Source: Pseudomonas veronii (lineage in GTDB: Bacteria > Pseudomonadota > Gammaproteobacteria > Pseudomonadales > Pseudomonadaceae). From it: a stretch of DNA of 64,000 nt. This document shows positions 35,448-45,174 of the stretch, one piece after another (the stretch's first letter is position 1; each line of letters opens with the position of its first letter). The notes below the pieces were generated by a model that was given only the letters and a program-made list of their open reading frames with translations, made no database searches and was not told the origin of the DNA. The stretch is taken from contig NZ_JYLL01000003.1 of NCBI RefSeq assembly GCF_001439695.1, forward strand, positions 124,001 to 188,000. Reading direction: 5' to 3'. Position numbers and translations under genes: made by a program.

Positions 35448-37043
35448 ATGCCTGTACCCGATCTGTTCCGCGCCGGCCTGGCCCGCGGCTGGAAAACCCA
35501 CAATGGCGCCGCCCTCGACCGCGACCTGACGCTGGAAGCCGACGTAGCGATCATCGGCAGCGGTGCCGGCGGCGGCACCACTGCCGAAATCCTCAGCGCC
35601 GCCGGCTACAAAGTGCTGCTGATCGAAGAAGGCCCGCTCAAGACCAGCAGCGATTTCAAGCTGCTCGAAGACGAGGCCTACGCCAGCCTGTATCAAGAAG
35701 GCATCGGCCGCATGAGCAAGGACGGCGCCATCACCATCCTGCAAGGCCGGGCCGTGGGCGGCACCACGCTGATCAACTGGACCTCCAGCTTCCGCACCCC
35801 GGACGCCACCCTCAGCCACTGGGCCAGCGAATATGCGGTCAAGGGCCACAGCAGCGCGGACATGGCGCCATGGTTCGAAAAAATGGAACAGCGCCTGGGC
35901 ATCGCTCCCTGGGCCATGCCGCCCAACGCCAACAACGACGTGATCCGCAAAGGCTGCGAACAGTTGGGCTACAGCTGGCATGTGATCCCGCGCAACGTGC
36001 GCGGCTGCTTCAACCTGGGTTATTGCGGCATGGGTTGCCCGGTCAACGCCAAGCAGTCGATGCTGGTGACCACCATCCCCTCCACCCTGGAGAAAGGCGG
36101 CGAGCTGCTGTACCTGGCCCGCGCCGAACGCCTGGTCTACAGCGGCGACCGCATCAATAGCCTGGAATGCGTGGCCATGGACGAACGCTGCGTGGCGCCG
36201 ACTGGACGCAAGATCACGGTCAAGGCCAGGCATTACGTGCTGGCCGGCGGCGGCATCAACAGCCCGGCGCTGCTGATGCGCTCGGCCGCCCCCGACCCGC
36301 ATTCGCGGCTGGGCAAGCGCACCTTTTTGCATTTGGTGAACTTCTCCGCGGCGCTGTTCGACGAGGTGATCAACCCGTTCTATGGCGCGCCGCAGTCGAT
36401 CTATTCCGATCACTTCCAATGGCTGGACGGCACCACCGGCAGAATGTCGTACAAGCTCGAAGCGCCGCCGCTGCACCCGGCGCTGGCCAGTACGCTGCTC
36501 GGCGGCTACGGCACCCAGAACGCCCTGGACATGAGCCAATTGCCACATACCCACGCAATGCTTGCCCTGCTGCGCGACGGCTTCCACCCCGACAGCCCCG
36601 GCGGCAGCGTTGAACTGCGCGGCGACGGCACACCGGTGCTCGATTACCAGGTTTCGCCTTACGCCTGGGACGGCCTGCGCCGCGCGTTCCACAGCATGGC
36701 CGAGATCCAGTTCGCGGCGGGCGCCAAGTCGGTCAAACCGCTGCATCACGATGCGCGCTACGTGAAGACCCTGGCCGAAGCACGCAGCCTGATCGACGGC
36801 CTCAACCTGGAATTGCACCGCACCTGCCTGGGCAGCGCCCACGTGATGGGCGGCTGCGCCATGGGCGAAGAGCCGAAAAATGCGGTGGCCGACAGCCTCG
36901 GTCGCCATCACCAGTTGCGCAACCTGTCGATCCACGATGGTTCGCTGTTCCCCACCAGCATTGGCGCCAACCCGCAGTTGTCGGTGTACGGATTGACCGC
37001 GCAACTGGCGAGCGCATTGGCCGAACGTCTGAAAACGGCATGA
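35448..37043 (+). CDS. laoA: LaoA-like GMC oxidoreductase (long-chain alcohol dehydrogenase)
   Basis: A 531-residue FAD-dependent GMC protein. The dinucleotide fold is VAIIGSGAGGGTTAEILSAA at about residues 29-48, the GMC signature region is LQGRAVGGTTLINW, and the C-terminus has GSAHVMGGCAMG and SIGANPQLSVYGLTAQLA. It has no signal peptide of its own; export could be by piggy-back with the Tat substrate LaoB, as known for gluconate dehydrogenases (inference). PAO1 LaoA oxidises C10-C16 alkanols, including those from SDS. Confidence 0.85.
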   Translation: MPVPDLFRAGLARGWKTHNGAALDRDLTLEADVAIIGSGAGGGTTAEILSAAGYKVLLIEEGPLKTSSDFKLLEDEAYASLYQEGIGRMSKDGAITILQGRAVGGTTLINWTSSFRTPDATLSHWASEYAVKGHSSADMAPWFEKMEQRLGIAPWAMPPNANNDVIRKGCEQLGYSWHVIPRNVRGCFNLGYCGMGCPVNAKQSMLVTTIPSTLEKGGELLYLARAERLVYSGDRINSLECVAMDERCVAPTGRKITVKARHYVLAGGGINSPALLMRSAAPDPHSRLGKRTFLHLVNFSAALFDEVINPFYGAPQSIYSDHFQWLDGTTGRMSYKLEAPPLHPALASTLLGGYGTQNALDMSQLPHTHAMLALLRDGFHPDSPGGSVELRGDGTPVLDYQVSPYAWDGLRRAFHSMAEIQFAAGAKSVKPLHHDARYVKTLAEARSLIDGLNLELHRTCLGSAHVMGGCAMGEEPKNAVADSLGRHHQLRNLSIHDGSLFPTSIGANPQLSVYGLTAQLASALAERLKTA

Positions 37044-37077
37044 AAAAACAGGGTATTTCGCGGGTCTATCTGCATAA

Positions 37078-37981
<904 letters not shown>

Positions 37982-38007
37982 GCCTGGTGGCGTCTGTGAG
38001 GGCCTCA

Positions 38008-38094
38008 TCGGGGGCAAGTCGAATCGTCGCACCGCCCCTCCCACACGTTGATGTGTGAATACATTTAAATGTGGGAGGGGGCTTGCCCCCGATG
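38008..38094. repeat. Outward-facing REP pair with interrupted left arm
   Basis: The left arm reads ATCGGGGGCAAG, then a 17-bp interruption TCGAATCGTCGCACCGC (38019-38035), then CCCTCCCACAC. The right arm TGTGGGAGGGGGCTTGCC is intact. The same interrupted arm is found at 49277. Confidence 0.85.
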
Positions 38095-38118
38095 GCGATA
38101 TCCGCCATCACACAGCAA

Positions 38119-38931
38119 TCAGCTCTGACACTTAGGGCAAAACACACTCGCCCGCTGCCCCAGCACCACATTGCGCAACTCGCTCCCGCAGACCTTGCAC
38201 GCCTCGCCGCCCCGGCCGTAGACGAACAGTTCCTGCTGGAAATACCCCGGCTGCCCATCGCCGCCGATAAAGTCGCGCAAGGTGGTGCCGCCGCGCTCGA
38301 TGGCGGCCGCCAGAATGCGCTTGATCTCGATCGCCAGCTTCAAATAGCGCCCGCGTGAAATGCCACCGGCCTCGCGGCGCGGATCGATCCCCGCCGCGAA
38401 CAGCGCTTCGGTCGCGTAGATATTGCCCACGCCCACCACCACCGCGTTGTCCATGATGAACGGTTTGACCGCCATCGAACGCCCACGCGACAGTTTGAAC
38501 AGGCGTTCGCCATCGAACAGGTCGGTCAACGGCTCCGGCCCCAGGCGGATCAGCAGTTCGTGGTTATGCGGGTCCTGGCTCCAGAGCATCGCGCCAAAAC
38601 GCCGAGGGTCGGTGTAGCGCAGGGCCAGGCCCGACTCCAGCTCGATGTCCACATGCTCATGCTTGGCCGCCGGCAGGCCGACTTCCACCAGGCGCAGGTT
38701 GCCCGACATGCCCAGGTGACTGATCAGGGTGCCCACTTCGGCGTTGATCAACAGGTACTTGGCCCGCCGCTCCACCAGCACGATGCGCTGCCCGGACAGG
38801 CGTACATCGAGGTCTTCCGGGATCGGCCAGCGCAGGCGTCGCTCACGCACCACGACGCGGCTGACCCGCTGGCCTTCCAGGTGCGGCGCAATCCCGCGCC
38901 GAGTGGTTTCGACTTCTGGTAACTCGGGCAT
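38119..38931 (-). CDS. mutM: Formamidopyrimidine-DNA glycosylase
   Basis: Removes 8-oxoguanine and formamidopyrimidines and nicks the DNA. The 270-residue protein begins [14 protein letters not shown] (catalytic Pro1 after Met removal and Glu2), has the H2TH region with [22 protein letters not shown] and ends with a zinc finger C-x2-C-x16-C-x2-C ([14 protein letters not shown] to CPKC). It converges on the ferredoxin gene with the REP pair between them. The HDOD gene lies downstream-to-upstream on the same strand, 21 nt before it. Confidence 0.97.
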   Translation of the reverse strand: MPELPEVETTRRGIAPHLEGQRVSRVVVRERRLRWPIPEDLDVRLSGQRIVLVERRAKYLLINAEVGTLISHLGMSGNLRLVEVGLPAAKHEHVDIELESGLALRYTDPRRFGAMLWSQDPHNHELLIRLGPEPLTDLFDGERLFKLSRGRSMAVKPFIMDNAVVVGVGNIYATEALFAAGIDPRREAGGISRGRYLKLAIEIKRILAAAIERGGTTLRDFIGGDGQPGYFQQELFVYGRGGEACKVCGSELRNVVLGQRASVFCPKCQS

Positions 38932-38952
38932 GTGTGCCTCGTGAGGTAAGGG

Positions 38953-39819
38953 TCAGTGCGCGCCCAGTTCGCGGATCGACAACTTCATGCTTTCGAAGTC
39001 GTAGTCCGACAGGCCCACGTAGTCCAGCACCAGATGGCCAATCGCGTCCCACTCATAGTCGACCGGCTGGTTGCCCAACACCCGGTACGACGCGCAGATG
39101 TGCTCGGCCATTTTCAGGATCGCCAGCAGGTTCTTGAGCTGCGGATTGCGCGGCGACTCATCGCTGAAGATCGCCAGGGCGTTGTGATGGTTGGCAATGG
39201 CGTCGGTCACATGCTCCGGCAGGCGCCAGGACTTGGCGGTGTAATAGCCGACCACCGCATGGTTGGTGTTGAACGCATTGTTTTCGGTGTCGACCACTCG
39301 GCAGTCGGCACCGGCATTGGCGTAGGACTCTTCGAGCACCACCATGTAATTGGGGAAGCGCTTGAGCATCAGCGGCACGCCGCAATCGTGGAACAGCCCC
39401 AGGGCATAGGCTTCGTCCACCGCCTGGGCGCCGGTGCGCTTGGCCAGGGTGAGGCAGGTCATGGCCACGTCCTGGGCGGTGTCCCAGAAACGGTTGAGGG
39501 TGACGATGGTGTCGTCGCTCATCTCGCCCTTGATCGACAGGGCGTTGATCAGGTTGATGATCGAACGGCTGCCCAGCAGGTTAACGGCGCGCTGGATCGA
39601 GGCGATCTTGTTGCTCAGGCCGTAATACGACGAGTTGACGATCTTCAGCAGCGCGCCGGACAGGCCCGGGTCCTGGGAAATCAACCGCGCGATCACTTCC
39701 AGGTCCGGGTCGGGCATGTACTGTTCCATCTGCAAATCCACCATGATTTGCGGCTGAGGCGGCACACTGATGCCTTGCAGGGCCTGCTGGATCTGTTCGG
39801 CGGAAAGCTCTTGGGACAT
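38953..39819 (-). CDS. HDOD domain protein
   Basis: A 288-residue cytoplasmic protein whose main part (about 20-215) is an HDOD domain, a signalling output related to HD hydrolases: LEVIARLISQDPGLSGALLKIVNSS, IQRAVNLLGSRSIINLI, ALGLFHDCGVPLM and VTDAIANHHNAL. The canonical HD metal pair is altered (HDCG), as usual for HDOD proteins, so catalysis is not expected. Role unknown, often linked to cyclic-di-GMP or stress signalling. I chose MSQELSAEQIQQAL at 39819; the open frame further upstream only shadows rlmI. Confidence 0.88.
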   Translation of the reverse strand: MSQELSAEQIQQALQGISVPPQPQIMVDLQMEQYMPDPDLEVIARLISQDPGLSGALLKIVNSSYYGLSNKIASIQRAVNLLGSRSIINLINALSIKGEMSDDTIVTLNRFWDTAQDVAMTCLTLAKRTGAQAVDEAYALGLFHDCGVPLMLKRFPNYMVVLEESYANAGADCRVVDTENNAFNTNHAVVGYYTAKSWRLPEHVTDAIANHHNALAIFSDESPRNPQLKNLLAILKMAEHICASYRVLGNQPVDYEWDAIGHLVLDYVGLSDYDFESMKLSIRELGAH

Positions 39820-39973
39820 AAGTACACACTCTGGGCGAGAGGGGGATTCTAACCCCGATGGGAAGCTGACCGACACCTCAAAAAACCAAATGGCACTCCT
39901 ATCAAATGGACGCCACAGCACGCGCCCCCCCTGCAACCCATCAGGCCAAGCCACGAAATGTAATGCAACACGG

Positions 39974-39979
39974 TATACT
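39974..39979 (+). promoter_or_regulatory. Candidate -10 of rlmI promoter
   Basis: A TATACT hexamer 26 nt before the rlmI ATG in a gene-free gap; the upstream -35 is weak (no good TTGACA match at 17 nt). Confidence 0.35.
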
Positions 39980-40005
39980 CCCGCTCTTTTTTCCGGAGCG
40001 ACGTC

Positions 40006-41202
40006 ATGTCCCTGCCAAGCCTGCGTCTCAAAGCCAACGCCGATCGTCGTTTGCGCAACGGCCACCTGTGGGTCTACAGCAACGAAATCGACGTGGCCGC
40101 CACCCCACTTCACGGCTTCCAGGCGGGCGACCAGGCCATCCTCGAAGCGGCCGGCGGCAAGACCCTGGGCATCGTGGCCATGAGCCCGAACAACCTGATC
40201 TGCGCGCGCCTGCTGTCGCGTGACATCAAGTTGCCTTTGGACAAGTCGCTGCTGGTACACCGCCTGAACGTCGCCCTGTCCCTGCGCGACCGTCTGTTCG
40301 ACAAGCCGTTCTACCGCCTGGTCTACGGCGATTCCGACCTGCTGCCGGGCCTGGTGGTCGACCGTTTCGGCGACATCCTGGTGGTGCAGATCGCCTCGGC
40401 GACCATGGAAGCGCATAAAGAAGACGTGATCGCCGCCCTGACCCAAGTGCTCAAGCCGAGCGGCATTCTGTTCAAGAACGACTCCGCCGCGCGCGACGCC
40501 GAAGGCCTCAACCGTTACGTCGAAACCGTGTTCGGCCTGGTGCCGGAGTGGGTCGCGCTGGAAGAAAACGGCGTGAAATTCGAAGCCCCGGTGATCCAGG
40601 GCCAGAAAACCGGCTGGTTCTATGACCACCGCATGAACCGCGCACGCCTGGCCCCGTATGCCAAAGGCAAGCGCGTCCTCGATCTGTACAGCTACATCGG
40701 CGGCTGGGGCGTGCAAGCCGCGGCCTTCGGCGCCACTGAAGTGTTCTGCGTCGACGCCTCGGCCTTCGCCCTCGACGGCGTCGAGCGCAACGCCGCGCTG
40801 AACGGCGTCGCCGAGAAAATGACCTGCATTGAAGGCGACGTCTTCGAAGCCCTCAAAGAGCTGAAAGCCAGCGAAGAACGCTTCGACGTGATCGTCGCCG
40901 ACCCACCGGCCTTCATCAAACGCAAAAAAGACATGAAAAACGGCGAAGGCGCCTACCGCCGCCTCAACGAGCAAGCCATGCGCCTGCTCAGCAAGGACGG
41001 CATCCTGGTCAGCGCCTCGTGCTCGATGCACCTGCCGGAAGACGACCTGCAAAACATCCTGCTGACCAGCGCCCGCCACCTGGACCGCAACATCCAGATG
41101 CTCGAACGCGGCGGCCAGGGCCCGGATCACCCGGTGCACCCGGCGATTGCCGAGACGCGCTACATCAAGAGCATCACCTGCCGGTTGCTGCCAAATAGCT
41201 AA
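40006..41202 (+). CDS. rlmI: RlmI/RlmK-type 23S rRNA (cytosine-C5) methyltransferase
   Basis: A 398-residue class I SAM methyltransferase. A PUA-like RNA-binding domain starts the protein (RRLRNGHLWVYSNEI), a linker with GDSDLLPGLVVDRFGD follows, then GWFYDHRMNRARLA, the SAM motif VLDLYSYIGGWGVQAAAFGA and the catalytic DPPAFIKRKKDMKNGEGAY. E. coli RlmI modifies C1962 of 23S rRNA; the exact site here is inferred from family. RBS CCGGAGCGACGTC precedes the ATG. Divergent from the HDOD gene. Confidence 0.9.
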   Translation: MSLPSLRLKANADRRLRNGHLWVYSNEIDVAATPLHGFQAGDQAILEAAGGKTLGIVAMSPNNLICARLLSRDIKLPLDKSLLVHRLNVALSLRDRLFDKPFYRLVYGDSDLLPGLVVDRFGDILVVQIASATMEAHKEDVIAALTQVLKPSGILFKNDSAARDAEGLNRYVETVFGLVPEWVALEENGVKFEAPVIQGQKTGWFYDHRMNRARLAPYAKGKRVLDLYSYIGGWGVQAAAFGATEVFCVDASAFALDGVERNAALNGVAEKMTCIEGDVFEALKELKASEERFDVIVADPPAFIKRKKDMKNGEGAYRRLNEQAMRLLSKDGILVSASCSMHLPEDDLQNILLTSARHLDRNIQMLERGGQGPDHPVHPAIAETRYIKSITCRLLPNS

Positions 41203-41220
41203 AGACCAAAACCGTCCCCC

Positions 41221-41321
41221 TGTAGGAGCGAGCTCGCTCGCGAAAAACGCATAGACGACGCGGGCTACCTGATAGCGCTGCGTCATCGTTGACGTGCTTC
41301 GCGAGCAAGCTCGCTCCTACA
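41221..41321. repeat. REPIN, TGTAGGAGCGAGC class, 101 bp (inverted)
   Basis: Complete unit whose reverse complement differs from the copy at 55051 at four positions over the whole 101 bp, spacer included. Confidence 0.93.
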
Positions 41322-41427
41322 GGGGCGGCGTACACCAATATGGGACGCTTCGCACAATAGATTTGATTGAATTCCATTTTTCGCAGACTAGTATCGGTTT
41401 CTGGTTTTACTCCGGAAATGACCACTC

Positions 41428-42242
41428 ATGTCTGAGCCCTTCTGCTCTCCCGCCCTCAGTGGCGAGGTAAAACGCCAACAACTTTCCCGCTTCATCCTGA
41501 TCACCTGCATTGCCCTGATCAGCTTCTTCCCGATCAATATTCTCCTGCCGTCGTTCCCCGCCCTGGCCGCCCAATTCGACACTCCGACGGCCGACGTCGC
41601 GCTCTCGATCAGCCTGTTCACACTGGTCTTCTCCATCTCCCAACTGATCGCCGGCCCGTTGTCGGACAAATGGGGGCCTAAGGAAGTGCTGCTCGGCTGC
41701 ATCACGCTGTCGATTCTTGGATCGCCGCGCAGGTGTTCGCCTGCTACTTCGCCTTGATCAGCGTGACGCCGCTGATTTTCATGGACGCGCTGAAGCTTTC
41801 CGAATATCAGTACGCGCTGGTGATGATGGTGTACGGCGCGGCTTATCTCCTCGGCGGGGTGGCGGCCTCGTACCTGCAAAAACGTATCGCGCTGTCCCGG
41901 CAAATCAATATCGGTCTTGGGTTGTTGCTGGTCGCGGGTGTGCTGCTGGCGCTGATTATCATCTTTGAAGCCATTACCACAGTGACCCTGCTCATCCCGA
42001 TGCTGATCAGCGCACTGGCGGTCACCCTGGTTCGTCCCGCCGCAATTTCGGCGGCGATGCTGTTGTTTTCAAGCAGCGCGGGCACAGCAGCGTCAGCAGG
42101 AAATAGCATCATGTTCTTCACCGCCGCCGTCAGCAGCGCAGCGCTTGCGCAAACCGGCAGTCATTTGCTGATCACGATTGCCGTGAGCTTTATCATTTTC
42201 AGCCTGTGGAGTTGGCTGACCAATGCGCGAGTCGGACACTGA
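41428..42242 (+). pseudogene. Bcr/CflA-like MFS transporter, internally deleted and frameshifted
   Basis: The first frame (41428-41757) gives 109 residues with two helices, the MFS motif A GPLSDKWGPKEVLLG and the start of helix 3, then leaves frame at about 41720 and stops. The second frame resumes as WIAAQVFACYFALISVTPLIF (from about 41718) and codes for helices 7-12 to 42242. Intact Bcr-type drug exporters have about 400 residues; here only about 280 remain and helices 3-6 are missing, so this is a deletion of roughly 350-400 nt plus a frame change, not a single base error. It lies among REPINs beside a RAYT gene. The original substrate is unknown. Confidence 0.85.
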
Positions 42243-42253
42243 CACTTCCCCCC

Positions 42254-42354
42254 TGTAGGAGCGAGCTTGCTCGCGAAGAACGTCAACGATAACGCAGCGC
42301 TATCAGGTAGCCCGCGTCGTCTATGCGTTCTTCGCGAGCAAGCTCGCTCCTACA
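42254..42354. repeat. REPIN, TGTAGGAGCGAGC class, 101 bp (left flank of RAYT)
   Basis: Differs from the copy at 55051 at two positions over 101 bp. It lies between the MFS pseudogene and the 3' end of the RAYT gene. Confidence 0.94.
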
Positions 42355-42366
42355 AGGGGGAAGAGG

Positions 42367-42825
42367 TCACAACCAGATGGCGTCCCATAGCGGGTACTGG
42401 CCGATATGCTCGACCAGCCCTGCACGCAAGGGATTGGCCACGATATAGCGGGCCATTGCTTTCAAATCTTCCTCCCGACGCAGTGCGCGGTCGAAGTAAC
42501 CTTTTTGCCATAGGGTCCCGAACGAACACCTGGCCTGGTTGATGGCACGGGCACTTCGCGACTTGGTGATTCGCATCAGCCTTGGCAAGTCGCCGTTATG
42601 CAACTCGACCAGCCAATGGAAATGGTCAGGCATGACCACCCAGGCCAGCGAAGTCGCCTCACCCTCGTCCTGAGCCTGCCTGAACTCACTGACAAGCAGG
42701 CGGCCGATGCGCCAGTCCTGAAAGACCGATTGTCGTTGATGGGTAACCGCAGTGATCAGGTAAATACGGCCCGACTCCGAACAGCGCCCGATGCGCAGCC
42801 GATGTGCACGTTGCTGGGTGGACAT
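42367..42825 (-). CDS. REP-associated tyrosine transposase (RAYT)
   Basis: A 152-residue Y1/IS200-like protein, expected to bind and cut single-stranded REP hairpins. The HUH metal motif is in VVMPDHFHWLVEL and the catalytic Tyr is in MARYIVANPLRAGLVEH; the N-terminal RIYLITAVTHQRQSVF and the KSRSARAINQ segment are typical of TnpA-REP proteins. Length fits the RAYT group. AAGGA lies just before the ATG. REPINs of one class stand 12 nt beyond its stop and 91 nt before its start, as expected for a resident, domesticated RAYT. Confidence 0.9.
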   Translation of the reverse strand: MSTQQRAHRLRIGRCSESGRIYLITAVTHQRQSVFQDWRIGRLLVSEFRQAQDEGEATSLAWVVMPDHFHWLVELHNGDLPRLMRITKSRSARAINQARCSFGTLWQKGYFDRALRREEDLKAMARYIVANPLRAGLVEHIGQYPLWDAIWL

Positions 42826-42916
42826 TCCTTCGTCCTCTTCTGTGAGTGAAAGAGAAACGGTAGGCGCAGCGACGTCAACCGGCCTCTAAACAGTGGTTCT
42901 GAATATGTCCCTCCCC

Positions 42917-43017
42917 TGTAGGAGCGAGCTTGCTCGCGAAGAACGTCAACAATAACGCCGTACTATCAGGAGGCCCGTGTCGCCTGTTCGTTTTTCGCGA
43001 GCAAGCTCGCTCCTACA
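42917..43017. repeat. REPIN, TGTAGGAGCGAGC class, 101 bp (right flank of RAYT)
   Basis: Arms intact; the spacer is diverged from the 42254 copy (AACAATAACGCCGTACTATCAG) but keeps the same order, orientation and total length. Confidence 0.92.
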
Positions 43018-43085
43018 TCAGATTGGTTGATCCGGGCGTGCGTCGCCACGGCGCTTTTCGCCATTCCCTCCAGCCGCCAGCGGTG

Positions 43086-43276
43086 TAGAATCGGCCTATT
43101 CATCGCCAGTCATCCCCCGGCGGGTTTATGAGCTCGAGGCCAAAACGCACGGCGATCCCGTAACGTTTGCGGCAACGTCCGGACACCACGGCCATTTTTC
43201 GGGTGTTCCAGACGTCCATAGAAGCTCACTCCCCTTAGCACCTGATTAGTTTTGATTAGCCGCCCGGAGGGCTCAA
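43086..43276 (+). promoter_or_regulatory. Putative promoter and leader region of ilvD
   Basis: A TAGAAT -10 lies at 43086-43091 (the -35 is poor). If used, the ilvD transcript has a leader of about 180 nt. The leader holds an 11-codon frame (43128-43163) and an imperfect stem between GGACACC near 43179 and GGTGTTCC near 43198. The ilvD RBS GGAGGG follows. No Ile/Val/Leu codon run is present. Confidence 0.35.
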
Positions 43277-45118
43277 ATGCCAGATTACCGCTCGAAAACA
43301 TCCACCCATGGCCGCAACATGGCCGGCGCCCGCGCACTGTGGCGTGCCACGGGGATGAAAGATGACGACTTCAAGAAGCCGATCATCGCGATTGCCAACT
43401 CGTTCACCCAGTTCGTCCCCGGCCACGTCCACCTCAAGGACCTGGGCCAACTGGTCGCCCGCGAGATCGAACGCGCCGGCGGTGTCGCCAAGGAATTCAA
43501 CACCATCGCCGTGGACGACGGCATCGCCATGGGCCATGACGGCATGCTGTATTCCCTGCCGAGCCGCGAGATCATCGCCGACTCCGTGGAGTACATGGTC
43601 AACGCCCACTGCGCCGACGCCATCGTGTGCATCTCGAACTGCGACAAGATCACCCCCGGCATGCTGATGGCCGCCCTGCGCCTGAACGTCCCGGTGATCT
43701 TCGTCTCCGGCGGCCCGATGGAAGCCGGCAAGACCAAACTCGCCTCCCACGGCCTCGACCTGGTCGATGCCATGGTCATCGCCGCCGATTCCAGCGCTTC
43801 TGACGAGAAGGTCGCGGAATACGAGCGCAGCGCCTGCCCGACCTGCGGTTCGTGCTCCGGCATGTTCACCGCCAACTCGATGAACTGCCTGGTGGAAGCC
43901 CTGGGCCTGGCCTTGCCGGGCAACGGTTCCACGCTGGCCACCCACAGCGACCGCGAGCAACTGTTCCTGCAGGCCGGCCGCACCATCGTCGAGCTGTGCA
44001 AGCGCTACTACGGCGAGAACGATGAGTCGGTGTTGCCGCGCAACATCGCCAACTTCAAGGCGTTCGAAAACGCCATGACCCTGGACATCGCCATGGGCGG
44101 TTCCACCAACACCATCCTGCACTTGCTGGCCGCGGCCCAGGAAGCCGAGATCGATTTCGACCTGCGCGACATCGACCGCCTGTCCCGTCATGTGCCGCAA
44201 CTGTGCAAAGTCGCGCCGAACATCCAGAAGTACCACATGGAAGACGTGCACCGCGCCGGCGGGATCTTCTCGATCTTAGGTTCCCTGGCGCGCGGCGGCC
44301 TGCTGCACACCGACCTGCCGACTGTACACAGCAAGTCCCTCGCCGAAGGCATCGCCAAGTGGGACATCACCCAGACTGACGACGAAGCCGTACACACCTT
44401 CTTCAAGGCCGGCCCGGCGGGCATCCCGACCCAGACCGCGTTCAGCCAGTCGACCCGTTGGGACACCCTCGACGCCGACCGTGAAAACGGCTGCATCCGC
44501 AGTGTCGAGCACGCCTATTCGAAAGAAGGCGGCCTGGCCGTGCTGTACGGCAACATCGCCCTCGACGGCTGCGTGGTGAAAACCGCCGGTGTGGATGAGT
44601 CGATCCACGTGTTCGAAGGTCGCGCCAAGATCTACGAAAGCCAGGACAGCTCGGTACGCGGCATCCTCGCCGACGAAGTCAAAGAAGGCGACATCGTGAT
44701 CATCCGCTACGAAGGCCCGAAAGGCGGCCCGGGTATGCAGGAGATGCTCTACCCAACGTCGTACCTGAAATCCAAAGGCCTGGGCAAAGCCTGCGCGCTG
44801 TTGACCGACGGCCGTTTCTCCGGCGGCACCTCGGGCCTGTCCATCGGCCATGCTTCGCCTGAAGCCGCTGCCGGCGGCGCGATTGGCCTGGTACAGGACG
44901 GCGACAAGGTACTGATCGACATTCCGAACCGCTCGATCAACCTGTTGATCAGCGACGAAGAACTGGCCGCGCGCCGGGTCGAGCAGGACAAGAAGGGCTG
45001 GAAGCCGGTGGAGAAGCGTCCGCGCAAAGTCACTACCGCGTTGAAGGCTTATGCGTTGCTGGCGACCAGTGCCGACAAGGGTGCGGTGCGTAACAAGGCG
45101 ATGCTGGACGGGCTGTAA
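43277..45118 (+). CDS. ilvD: Dihydroxy-acid dehydratase
   Basis: Dehydrates dihydroxy acids to 2-keto acids in isoleucine and valine synthesis. The 613-residue iron-sulphur enzyme shows the three cluster Cys regions: [31 protein letters not shown] with two further Cys, and a C-terminal domain with [24 protein letters not shown]. Length is the family value. A strong terminator follows at 45136. Confidence 0.98.
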   Translation: MPDYRSKTSTHGRNMAGARALWRATGMKDDDFKKPIIAIANSFTQFVPGHVHLKDLGQLVAREIERAGGVAKEFNTIAVDDGIAMGHDGMLYSLPSREIIADSVEYMVNAHCADAIVCISNCDKITPGMLMAALRLNVPVIFVSGGPMEAGKTKLASHGLDLVDAMVIAADSSASDEKVAEYERSACPTCGSCSGMFTANSMNCLVEALGLALPGNGSTLATHSDREQLFLQAGRTIVELCKRYYGENDESVLPRNIANFKAFENAMTLDIAMGGSTNTILHLLAAAQEAEIDFDLRDIDRLSRHVPQLCKVAPNIQKYHMEDVHRAGGIFSILGSLARGGLLHTDLPTVHSKSLAEGIAKWDITQTDDEAVHTFFKAGPAGIPTQTAFSQSTRWDTLDADRENGCIRSVEHAYSKEGGLAVLYGNIALDGCVVKTAGVDESIHVFEGRAKIYESQDSSVRGILADEVKEGDIVIIRYEGPKGGPGMQEMLYPTSYLKSKGLGKACALLTDGRFSGGTSGLSIGHASPEAAAGGAIGLVQDGDKVLIDIPNRSINLLISDEELAARRVEQDKKGWKPVEKRPRKVTTALKAYALLATSADKGAVRNKAMLDGL

Positions 45119-45135
45119 GGCCTAATCCTGCGCAT

Positions 45136-45165
45136 AAAAAAGCCCCGCCCAGTGCGGGGCTTTTT
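45136..45165. terminator. Bidirectional intrinsic terminator between ilvD and SGNH gene
   Basis: The stem GCCCCGC / GCGGGGC with loop CCAGT is flanked by AAAAA on one side and TTTTT on the other, so it can end transcription of ilvD (plus) and of the convergent SGNH gene (minus). Confidence 0.92.
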
Positions 45166-45174
45166 GTTAAAGGT

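Noticed and set aside
38953..41202. Defence or toxin-antitoxin module around the HDOD protein and rlmI
   Set aside because: Both are conserved chromosomal genes with separate promoters; no toxin, nuclease or antitoxin signature is seen.
39820..41286. N-terminal extension of the HDOD gene by almost 490 codons
   Set aside because: It runs antisense through rlmI and contains low-complexity sequence; the HDOD protein is complete from 39819.
43128..43163. 11-codon frame as a classical branched-chain attenuator peptide
   Set aside because: It holds only one Ile and no run of Ile, Val or Leu codons, and no terminator hairpin with U-tract follows.
43110..43337. 75-codon minus-strand frame upstream of ilvD
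   Set aside because: It runs into the ilvD start region, has no RBS and no recognisable product.
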